Shown here piece by piece: positions 55,112 through 64,000 of a stretch of DNA of 64,000 bases (positions are counted from its first letter, which is position 1; every line of letters starts with the position of its first letter). Source of the DNA: Acanthochlamys bracteata (lineage: Eukaryota; Streptophyta; Magnoliopsida; Pandanales; Velloziaceae); the NCBI GenBank assembly GCA_019914995.1, contig CM034130.1, positions 8,742,001 to 8,806,000 on the forward strand. The letters are read 5' to 3'. Made by a program: the position numbers and the translations under genes. The notes below the pieces were generated by a model. It ran no database searches, had not been told where the DNA came from, and worked only from the letters and a program-made list of their open reading frames with translations.

Positions 55112-56711
55112 CCTACATTCAGCTTTTTTAATAAAAGTTATTTTGAAAATTTTTAAAATAAATTAAATTTTATATTTAAAAATATAATATAATTTCTTAT
55201 GTACAACAAGAGTAGAGCACGCCCACAATATAAAAGAAAGTCAAATATGCAACGTTTACTTAATTTGTCAATGCAAAATAAACAGAACTTATAGATGTGT
55301 TGTAGTTAAAACCAAAGAATAATCAGACGCCAACTAACTGTAACTGCTCTTTAAACAATATAATGAAAGTACTTTCATTCGACTCTAAGGTAATGATTAA
55401 ATTGAAACTGTAATCCGGTACTATGCAACCGCTCTGACAAAATAGTGTTTAATTATTAGTTGTCATACTTAGCTTAACCCCTTGTGAAAACAAATGATTA
55501 AATTAATAAAAAATGTGGTTGAACTATTTAAAGGTTCACATAACTTTGTCTTTTTATGTACAATCATAGTTTTAAAAATTTGACCAAACTCGATCTGAAT
55601 TACTATTCGAATTAACAGATTACAGATTGACTCGACGGATCAATCAGTAGTTATGTTAGATTCCACACAACACACAACAAGAAAAAAAATTGTCAACACT
55701 AGCTAAAAAAAAAATATAATTCAGATAGCAAAATATTTTATCAAAAATATATCAACATCAATCATATTTAAGCATGAAACGTTTCACTTCCTCCCATATT
55801 CATTCTAAACACTGCAACAGAAGAAACCAATTGATCGTTAGCTAAAAGTTCTGCATCAAAAAAGAAAAAAATTGAATGAATATACATTGAAATAATTTGA
55901 AGCGTTACTTACATCCAATGACAATAAAAATGGGAAGAAAAATCACTGATAGGAATGAAGATAATATAGCTTCTTGTTGATTTGCTCAGACTGCTAACAA
56001 TCAAGACCTGCCTGAAGTCCATCTTAAACGCGTTCAAGACTTCGGCTGTAAACCAAGCCTTTTTTCCCTATTTCTCGTTTATTCCCAGAAACACTTGCTC
56101 ACCTTGTGCTACTACATGAGCAGCGATAGCAAATAAGTTTTATAAGAATTTTAAACGTTTATAACAATCTGGCAGCCAAGAAAATTTTGAAGTATCTGTA
56201 ACAATCTTTGAATATGGATACATCTTTAGAGATCTTCTGTCATCAAGCATTTGCTTATTCAGAGTTGACCCAACCTAAATTTGAACCACAATACAAAATT
56301 TACTAAACCTTAAATCAATATATTGAAGAATCTTGAATCAATGTATACAAATTTTAGCAAAATACGTGGAGATTGAGATGTGAAGCTACAATTAAACTTG
56401 AGCAAAGGAATTAGTGTGACGTTGGAGGGCTGGAGTCGACGTAGCAGCGGCGATCGAGTTCGAACGAAGCGAGGATCAAATAGCGGCCGAGAAAAAAAAA
56501 TGAAAGAGAAACCAGTGTGAGGTCAGAGAATAGGAGTTAGCGTAGCAGTGGCGAAATAGCTTGAAGCAGTGGCAACTGAGCTAGGAGCAACGAAAATCAA
56601 GCAATGGCCGAAGAAGAAAAGAGAAAGAGCAATAAGATACCTTCAGCTCGAGTCGAGCCACTGTAGAACACTAAAATGTAAACATATTAAGCACTTAAGC
56701 CTGACTATAAC
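55112..56711. other. left flank of the retrotransposon
   Basis: Non-coding. At 56,405-56,640 there is a purine-rich, GC-richer patch with loosely repeated words (GTAGCAGCGGCGA, GTAGCAGTGGCGAAA, AGCAGTGGCAACTGAG). It looks like an old tandem duplication or part of another repeat. No gene was recognised. Confidence 0.4.
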
Positions 56712-57248
56712 TGATGCGGCGGATCTTCAAAACTGAGGAAGAGGAACCTCAAATCGAAACTCGCCGGTAAGATAGTCCCTTCACGCCCTCTTTTGTCCTG
56801 TTGATTCGTATGAATGTCAGAACAAGAGAAATTGAATTCCAATATTCGTTGATTATAAGAATACCGAATAATGGAAAGATGATCCTCAAATTAATTTCAA
56901 GATACAATACCTCTTTGAAAAAGGTTTACAAGCCTATAAATAGAAAACAACTTAAGAGTCTTGAACTACTTAAAAACTATAATTTAGAAAGAAGATAAAA
57001 ATCTATAACTATGGAAAGACATAAATGAATAGTTCTAACTTTTGCAAAATTCTTAAATGCAGGAATTTAAAGATGTTTAAAATTTTGCTAGCTGTCCTGG
57101 CAGTGATCTGAAGCCCATTAACAAGCCCATCAGCGAAGCAGGCTTTACCACAGCTATCTTCCTCTAGTAATCATCAGCTGCCAGCTGCCTCATCTAGTAG
57201 TTTCCAAGCTGCCCATCGAGCTGCTCGCATCCAAACAGCACTGCATCA
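56712..57248 (-). repeat. 3' LTR of the Ty3/gypsy element
   Basis: The minus-strand LTR begins TGATGCAG right after the polypurine tract and ends CCGCATCA, giving an 8-bp near-perfect terminal inverted repeat with TG...CA ends; length 537 bp. No second copy is in the window, so the borders rest on the tract, the inverted repeat and the TG/CA rule. Confidence 0.7.
56932..56943 (-). promoter_or_regulatory. TATA-like box in the 3' LTR
   Basis: Minus strand CTATTTATAGGC, a typical plant LTR TATA context, about 305 bases into the LTR; the U3/R border would lie about 25-30 bases downstream. Confidence 0.4.
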
Positions 57249-57538
57249 TTCTCCCCACGCCAGCGAAAATTCGGCCACGAATTTTCGAGCGTTGTCTCTA
57301 TGCCAAAGCTGTTCGGCAGAGCCATGTTGATCGCTGCCAACCTGAGAGAGCTCTCCCGTACATTCGATCCGTTTTCAAACCCTCCACAGTAGCGATAATT
57401 TAATTTCAGAACGCCAGCCATTCCGACTACCTCTCTCTGCTCAACAGCGCTGAGTGGACGTAGTACAGCAGTTTGCGATCCCGATCTGAGATACACTGTC
57501 CCTAAATCCAAGCATCGCGCAGCAGCAAGCCTTCCACA

Positions 57539-57954
57539 CTATTGACAATTGAGCTTCGGAAGTTCAGCCATAGATGGTAGCTCACGTGGCTCCGCAACTT
57601 CGATCCGATTTCTGACATCCATTGCTGCCCCAGATGTTACATCATTACTCACCGGCGTAGCGGGTTCACTATGTGTCGACGATGCAGCGATAGATGCAGT
57701 AAAATGGAGAGGAAGTGGCTGCTCGTAGCTGGACGCTGCAGCAATATTCCCAAGTCCGGCGTCGACCACTTCAGTTTGGGCTAAAAGCAGTGATTGGCCA
57801 GTGACGGTGTCGCCAACCACCTCCGATTGGACGAGAGCTACAGACGACGACCCGACTGCTGTACTGTCGGACAGATCACTACGAAACGGTGACAAGTGAT
57901 TGATATTAAACACATTGAAGGTGCGGACGTTGTCCGGCAGCCTTAGACGATATG
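57539..57954 (-). pseudogene. integrase C-terminal part, downstream of the solo-LTR insertion
   Basis: Carries YRLRLPDNVRTFNVFNINHL, the segment that normally follows the integrase GPY/F module. A Ser/Val/Ala-rich tail follows, ending at the stop at 57,539. No chromodomain is visible after it. It is separated from the rest of pol by the 2,255-bp insertion: residues up to KINPNAY are encoded from 60,210 rightward. Confidence 0.8.
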
Positions 57955-60209
57955 TGTAATATCTCAAATTTTTTAATGGGTAGTCTTGTCAACATAAATG
58001 AATTGGGGTGTGTAAGTGGGTCTGTCGGTGGACTCCAAACCCAACACCGTGTATTAAGTCCTTATCTAGAACCCTTTAATCATTATTTTTCTTACTTACC
58101 TTCTCTAATGTTTTGCTTTTTTTCACCTCTCCCTCCCGAGCCTTGCAGTGTAAACTCTCCGCCGCTCCAAGCTCGCCGACGATCGTCGTTTCCTTCTCCC
58201 ACGTGAAGCTTCTTTCATTTTATTTTCTCCCTCACCGTCGTCTCTTCCTAAGAACTTCAACCGCAGCGGCAACGAGCGCGGGCCATAGGGGCGGGTTTCG
58301 CCGGTGAACCATAAATCGTCGGATTTGGGTCGCCGGAGGACGGGATTTACACCTTGAACCTTCCTTGTCGCTGCTCTACTAACAAATTCTACTCTCCCTC
58401 GTCGAATCGTTGCCGTAGCTTTCCGAACCGACGCTTGTTCCGACCATTGGCGGCGAAGGATCATCGCCGCCGGCGTTCTCATTTCGCTACTGCGGTTTGA
58501 AAAGAGGAAGATAGTGTTTTAAGGAAATTGTGGCGGCTTAACCAATATTGAAGGAATTTAAGGTGAGAGTTACCGTGCCATCTTTTTCTTCCTAGACTAA
58601 CGTTAGGATTTCGGCACAGGTAATATTACTTTGATCCTCGGACATACCTTGCCATTTTCTTGCATTGTACGATTCTACCTTCATAATGCATAGCTATATG
58701 TGATATATGTTTTCTTGACATGATAAATGTTTATAATAGTATAAATAGTAACTTGGATTTACAATATGTGGATAAATGTATCAAATGAGTATTAAGGGAA
58801 ATTTTGAAAGATGAGTTACATTTATATGGTTTATGAACGATTGGATAAGTGTTATTATGCTTAGTTAAAGAGTTAAATGATTTATGACGATGATTTTATG
58901 GATTTTCTAAATGATTTGAAAACGATTTCGTATGATGTTATTATGCTTTCATTTAATAAGCCATAGATTATGTTTTGACGATAAAATTGAGTTTTATCTA
59001 AATAATATTTATTAAAATATTTGTGGAGTTTGAAATGTTTGGAGATTCGCGCTGCATTAAGGCAGGCGATAGTCAGGGGTTGAGTTGAGGATTTTCGTCT
59101 CTCTCCTCTCTCTTTCGTCTGTAGATTAGGTGGGCCCATGCGCATGGGGGCGATAATATCACGACACCCGGGTTAAATATATGGATATGTGGACGAACTG
59201 GAGACGCGGTCTCGCTCGGTCCTTGATATCTATCCTGACTCCCTGGCTGGTAAAATTGTTATAAATTGATGTTTGACAATAATTATTTAATTGTTATAAG
59301 TTCTTAATTTACTTATTTGTTTGGCTTTTAATATGACATTCACTACTATTCATTAGGTATTTTTATAATTTATTTATCTACATAATTATTTGTTATTTAA
59401 TATGTTGTATTCTAATTATCTATAGTTAATTCAATTTTATTCAATATTTCTTTTATTAAATTGGAATGTTTATGCTTATATTTTTAAGGATAATACAAAA
59501 TGCTTATATAGCGAAAAACATAGTTTCTTGTTTTTATTGTATGATTATTGTTTGAAGTATATGCATTGCATATAGCCGAACCTTTTATTCTAAGGACTGA
59601 GTTGGTATGGGACGATTCAGAACTTAGTAATAATGATCTTGATCTAATCCCTGCATTTTTGTACATGTAGAAAGTTAGTATGTAAATATTATGATAATGC
59701 ATTAGAAAACTTAAATGGTGTATCTGTTATTTTTAACCTCATTGAGACTGGGCTCATTTCTTTCTTTTCTTTGGCCTCTCCCAGATAGCTCAGAGGTAGT
59801 AAAGCGAGAATCTGAATTAGCATCATCGACGAAGCCTACACATTGAGGGTATTTCGATGTACCTTGATACTTTATTTTGCATATAAATAACTCTGTGATC
59901 TCAAGAAGCCTGTACTACTCTGTTGCTTAATTATGTATTGTCGTATATTTTGGGTTGTATTTATTTTGTAATATAGTCGGTAGGCTACCGGTAGCCATTG
60001 GTCATAGTGTGTAGTTTAGTAATTAAGTTGTTTTTCTTTTGTGGCATGAGAAGGTATACATATAGTGTGTTGTTTTATGTTAAAATTTTTGTGTTTACAC
60101 CCTTGGAATTTTAGGGAAAGTGCTGTCGAAATTTTGAAAATTTTTGGTACTTATCATTTTGAATTTGTTGGGACAATTTTGGTGTTATGCCCTAGATAGG
60201 GGCGTGACA
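57955..60209. mobile_element. solo LTR nested in the gypsy element
   Basis: Begins TGTAATATCTC and ends GGGGCGTGACA. Identical 5-bp direct repeats ATATG flank it (57,950-57,954 and 60,210-60,214), and removing the insert plus one repeat restores the integrase reading frame of the host element. The ends are related as inverted repeats (TGTAATATCTC versus TGTCACGCCCC). No gag or pol lies inside, so the 2,255-bp unit is best read as a solo LTR left by recombination. A GC-richer stretch at 58,130-58,480 gives a 119-codon minus-strand frame with no recognised motif. Orientation is uncertain. Confidence 0.85.
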
Positions 60210-61310
60210 ATATGCATTTGGGTTTATTTTCTCAATAATTTGGAGAGGTCCGATCTTTCTAGCAGATAGCTTGTTGTGTGTACCTGCGAAGTACCGATCT
60301 TTAGGAAGAAGTGCCCAGACAATATCACCCACCTCAAAGTCCACATGACGACGCTTCTCATCCGCTTTGGATTTGTATTTAGCCGCAGATTCAATAAGGT
60401 TGCGGTGAACTTCCAAGTGGGTGTCGTGTAAGCTATGTAGGAAATCTTCTACCTTGCCATGGAGTTTGGTCCTAGTAGGAAAGGGAAGGAGATCTAACGG
60501 TCCACGTGGAACCAATGAGTATACTACCTCAAATGGGCTAAAGCCGGAGCTCCTATTGACAGCATGATTGTGTGCGAATTCTGCTTGGCAAAGTTTTTGA
60601 TCCCATGACTTGATGTGCTTACCCACCAGGCACCGTAGCAAGTCCCCTAGTGTGCGGTTCGTCACCTCAGTTTGTCCGTCAGTTTGTGGATGGTAGGCGC
60701 TACTGAAGTTTAGTTTAGTTTGCACTATTCTCCATAGGCTGCGCCAAAAGTGACTGAGAAAATGTGTGTCTCTATCAAACACAATAGATGAAGGTAACCC
60801 ATGAAGGCGATATATTTCTCAAAAATATAATTGAGTAATGTTAACTGCATCTATGGTTTTTTTTCAGCGTGTGAAGTGAGCCATTTTGAAAAATCGATCA
60901 ACCACAACAAAAATGGAATCATATCCCCTTTGTGTTCGTTGAAGACCCAAAATGAAGTCCATGCTTACGTCAGTCCATGGTTGAGTAGGGATAGGTAAAG
61001 GCATATACAATCCAGCATTTGTAGCTGTGCCCTTAGAGACTTGGCATACACGGCAGTGCTCCACATATCGTTCCACGTTTTTGCGAATTGATGGCCAGAA
61101 ATAGGAGGAGCGAACTAGCTGTAAGGTACGATCTCGCCCCACATGTCCTTCTCCATGAAGTTCGCTGATAATCTGTGTGCGTAGGCTACAATCTGGAATA
61201 CAAAGCTGGTTGCCATGAAAAAGGTAACCATCTTGTAATAAAAAATCATATTTTTCTCCAACTCGAACAGATACCAGAACATTAAAAAAGAAGGGGTCAG
61301 ATTCTAGCAA
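60210..61310 (-). pseudogene. integrase, interrupted
   Basis: In order: the zinc-binding H-H-C-C region (LHGEGHVGRDRTLQLVRSSY...VEHCRVCQ); the first catalytic Asp in DVSMDFILGLQ; the second in VFDRDTHF; and the catalytic Glu in YHPQTDGQTEV. Then come FAHNHAVNRSSGFSPFEVVY and the GPY/F-type IGPLQIIEKINPNAY. Two in-frame TGA stops (60,864-60,866 and 60,819-60,821) break it. The catalytic triad itself survives. Confidence 0.88.
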
Positions 61311-61367
61311 GTGTTGAAAGGAGTCAAAGCCAGGTACCTTAATAGTTATAGTGGATAGTAAGGAACG

Positions 61368-62841
61368 TCATCTGCTTAAAGCATCAACGACTTTATTGAT
61401 AATACCTGATTTATGTTTCAGGACAAAAGTGAATTGCTGGAGGTATGCAGCCCATGATGCATGGCGAGCAGAGATCTTATCCTGGGTGTGAAGGTGTTTC
61501 AAGACATCATGGTCGGTATACAGAATAAATTCACGATGGAAGAGGTAGTGGCGCCAATGCTTCACAGCTTGTACAACAGCATAGAACTCCACATCATAGG
61601 TACTGTACCTTGTTTTGGCACGAGACAGTTTTTTACTAAAAAATGCCACTGGGCGATTAGCCTGGCTAAGGACGGCTCCAATGCCTACCTTAGAAGCATC
61701 ACTATGCAATTCAAAAGGTTGGGAAAAGTCAGGTAAGATTAGTGTAGGGGCACTAGTCAAACGAACTTTTATGAGTTGAAATGCTTTATCTGCTTTGTCT
61801 GTCCAGTGAAATTGAGTGGCTTTCATGCAGTCAGTTATAGGAGCCATAATGCTACTGAAGTGAGGGATAAAACGTCTGTAGAATGACGCCAAACCATGAA
61901 AGCTACGAGTTTCAGTAGTAGTCTTTGGTCTCGGCCATTGTTTCACTGCCTCAATCTTGGAATCATCCACCCGTAACATCACCCGACACTTCATACCCCA
62001 GAAAAAATACCTTAGGTGTGAGGAAGACACACTTCTGTCTGGCAGCATATAATTGTTCTGTGCGCAAAACATTTAACACATCACGCAGATGCTGAAGATG
62101 TATAGCGGCGTTCTTACTATACACCAAGATGTCGTCGAAATATATAACAACGAACTTTCCAATGAATGGGCGTAGGGCCTGGTTCATAACTCGCATAAAG
62201 GTACTTGGTGCATTGGATAGTCCAAATGGTATAACTAACCATTCATATAACCCTTCTCGTGTCTTGAATGCAGTCTTCCATTCATCACCAGGTTTGATTC
62301 TAATTTGATGATATCCACTTTTCAGGTCTAGCTTAGAGAATATTGATGCGCCACTGATTTGATCCAACAGGTCATCTAAGCGAGGAATAGAAAAACGGTA
62401 CTTTATTGTGATTTTGTTGATTGCACAGCTATCGACACACATACGCCAAGACTCATCTTTCTTTAGTGTTAGAAGAGCTGGAACTACACATGGACTGAGG
62501 CTTTCTCTAATATGTCCTTTGGTAAGTAGGTCTTCCACTTGTTTACGTAACTCTTCATGTTCACTAGGACTCATCCTGTAATGTGGTCTATTGGGTAAGG
62601 TAACTCCTGGTGCTAGATCAATTTGATGTTGAATATCATGTAATAGTGGTAGACCATTTGGTAGTTCATCTAGAAATACTTCAGCAAACTCATTTATAAG
62701 GTCAGTTACTGCAGGGGGAACACTGACGTCAGCATCAGCCTTTTTCTGAATGTCCTTATCCAGTAGGACAAAAACTGTGCCCGAGTTCTCTATTTCTTCT
62801 CCAAACCTTACAAAAGAGAGGAGGTTAGTATTATCTCGCAA
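61368..62841 (-). pseudogene. reverse transcriptase and RNase H, frameshifted
   Basis: Reverse transcriptase motifs include [49 protein letters not shown] and the catalytic YFDDILVYS. RNase H follows, with LHSDASKVGIGAVLSQ and YAVVQAVKHWRHYL. A 1-bp frameshift near 61,975-61,985 separates the two parts (overlap at 61,963-62,072), and a TGA at 61,368-61,370 ends the frame after VDALSR. Confidence 0.9.
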
Positions 62842-62879
62842 AAGTTTTGACTTACCATCCTCTCTGCTGGGAAGTAATA

Positions 62880-63980
62880 CTATTTTTGTGTTGTTGAAAA
62901 AAAAATGTAGGTGTTGCGATGCCCATCATGTGTCACCCGTCTGTCGAATTGCCAAGATCTGCCCAGCAGTAAGTGACATGCATCCATTGCCACCATGTCG
63001 CACCATGCATCATCCTTATACCGAGGACCAACAGAAAAGGTAATGAGGGCACGTTGTGACACGGTAACCTCACCTCCCTTCTTGAGCCATGCTAACTTGT
63101 ATGAATTGGGGTGCTTTTCAGTTTGGACTCCTAATTTTTGAACCGCTTCTGCTGAAACAATATTTTCGCAGCTCCCAGCATCAATGACAAAGCGGCACAC
63201 CTTTCCGTTAATAGTGCAGGCATATTGAAAAATATTGTTCCGTTGCCAGTCGTCATCGTTGGTTCTGGGGGTTAAGCACATTGTACGTACCATCAATAGA
63301 GGGCCTATGTCTCCTTCCACGAATTCTTCAGCAAATTCGTCATCAAACTGCGATTCTTCGGTAGTCTCTAATCTTTCCTCTATGGAGTCATCAATTTCTT
63401 CTAACATAGTTCTTTTTCTTGGATTTCTACAATCTGAAAATTTGTGTCCAGACTCACCACAGTTAAAACAACGCAGACTTGAAGATGGACGGTTGGTAGC
63501 AGAACCTATTCGGGTAGTGCTGCTGGAACCAAACTGAGATATAGGTGCTCGTCGTCCTAGTTGTTTCTCCACTTGTAGGGCTCTTTGGTGTGCAGCAGAT
63601 ATATTGATGGGGTCGAACAAAAGGATAACCTCTTGAATTTGTACTTGCGAGCCTCCAATATATCGTGACACCAATTGATCTTCAGTTTCTTGAATGTCAT
63701 TGCGTACTAGTAGTTGATAAAATTCAGTTGTGTATTCATCTACTGTCTTTATACCTTGGTGCAGGTTCTGCAATTTGGTGTACATTAATCGCTGAAAATT
63801 ATAAGGCAAGAATTTAGTCCTTAACTTCTTTTTAACTTTTCCTAGTCTGAAATTTTAGCTTTGCCCTCTCGACTTCTTAACAGCTTCAATTGGCGCTACC
63901 AAGCTGCTGCTTTGCCGCGAAACCTTGTAGCTAGTAGAGGCACTTTTTTGTGGGCATGGATTTTCTTAAATTCAAAGATT
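62880..63980 (-). pseudogene. gag and protease, with stops and a homopolymer frameshift
   Basis: Gag begins beyond the window's useful edge. The visible part has NFQRLMYTKLQNLHQG, TEFYQLLVRNDIQETEDQLV and a CCHC zinc knuckle CFNCGESGHKFSDC. The protease shows FVIDAGSCENIVS, where the usual D-S/T-G is D-A-G. Two TAG codons in the gag frame (63,896-63,898 and 63,842-63,844) sit where Trp is usual in related elements. A run of nine A (plus strand, about 62,897-62,905) shifts the frame before the link to reverse transcriptase. Confidence 0.85.
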
Positions 63981-64000
63981 TCATCAACAATGCCTATCCA

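Larger units (their letters stand above)
56712..64000 (-). mobile_element. decayed Ty3/gypsy LTR retrotransposon, cut by the window edge
   Basis: Minus-strand element in the order gag, protease, reverse transcriptase, RNase H, integrase, polypurine tract, 3' LTR. The 5' LTR and primer-binding site lie beyond 64,000. The coding region is broken by several stops and frameshifts and by a solo LTR inserted at 57,955-60,209. The polypurine tract GCGTGGGGAGAA sits at 57,249-57,260, directly before the LTR start. A candidate 5-bp target duplication ATAAC (plus strand) lies at 56,707-56,711. Confidence 0.92.

Noticed and set aside
58123..58482. 119-codon minus-strand frame
   Set aside because: Lies within the solo LTR, is Arg/Ser-biased with no motif; not a gene.

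Overview
This window is plant nuclear DNA, most likely from a dicot. The evidence is plant-specific protein families in multi-exon genes with GT/AG introns, AT-rich spacers, and several classes of plant transposable element. The species cannot be fixed from sequence alone; a woody rosid would fit, at low confidence. All exon models below were built by hand from reading frame, splice sites and remembered family alignments, so single exon edges may be off by a few bases. Untranslated regions were not delimited.

Layout, left to right. At 1.8-6.3 kb on the minus strand lies an intron-containing but broken copy of a monofunctional aspartokinase gene. At 9.4-13.4 kb (minus) is an ICE1/SCREAM-type bHLH transcription factor in 4 exons. 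At 14.6-15.9 kb a small AT-rich MITE abuts a fold-back element whose roughly 200-bp imperfect inverted repeats enclose an unusual GATCGAT/TAACTGATCG-rich repeat array; this is the least explained structure in the window. At 17.6-18.1 kb are an orphan trehalose-6-phosphate-synthase-like exon scrap and a tRNA-like SINE remnant. At 18.4-24.6 kb (minus) is an HRD3A/SEL1L-like ER-associated degradation protein in 6 exons. At 26.2-28.6 kb (minus) is a microsomal glutathione S-transferase 3-like MAPEG protein in 4 exons. At 30.8-34.0 kb (minus) is a phytanoyl-CoA dioxygenase family protein in 9 exons, with an RTE-type LINE tail in one intron. At 36.3-40.6 kb (plus) is a MORN-repeat phosphatidylinositol-4-phosphate 5-kinase in 8 exons. 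At 43.6-44.1 kb is an unidentified coding-like remnant. At 46.3-53.5 kb (minus) is an oxysterol-binding-protein-related protein of the ORP1 type in 10 exons. From 56.7 kb to the right edge is a decayed minus-strand Ty3/gypsy retrotransposon, split by a 2.25-kb solo LTR of another family with a clean 5-bp target duplication.

The intact genes are unlinked housekeeping and regulatory genes with no operon logic: transcription, ER quality control, lipid and glutathione metabolism, phosphoinositide signalling and sterol/lipid transfer. PIP5K and ORP1 both touch membrane lipid identity, but their proximity is probably chance. Between genes, a family of about 200-260 bp AT-rich elements with GTTTGG...CCAAAC ends recurs in both orientations at nine or more places.
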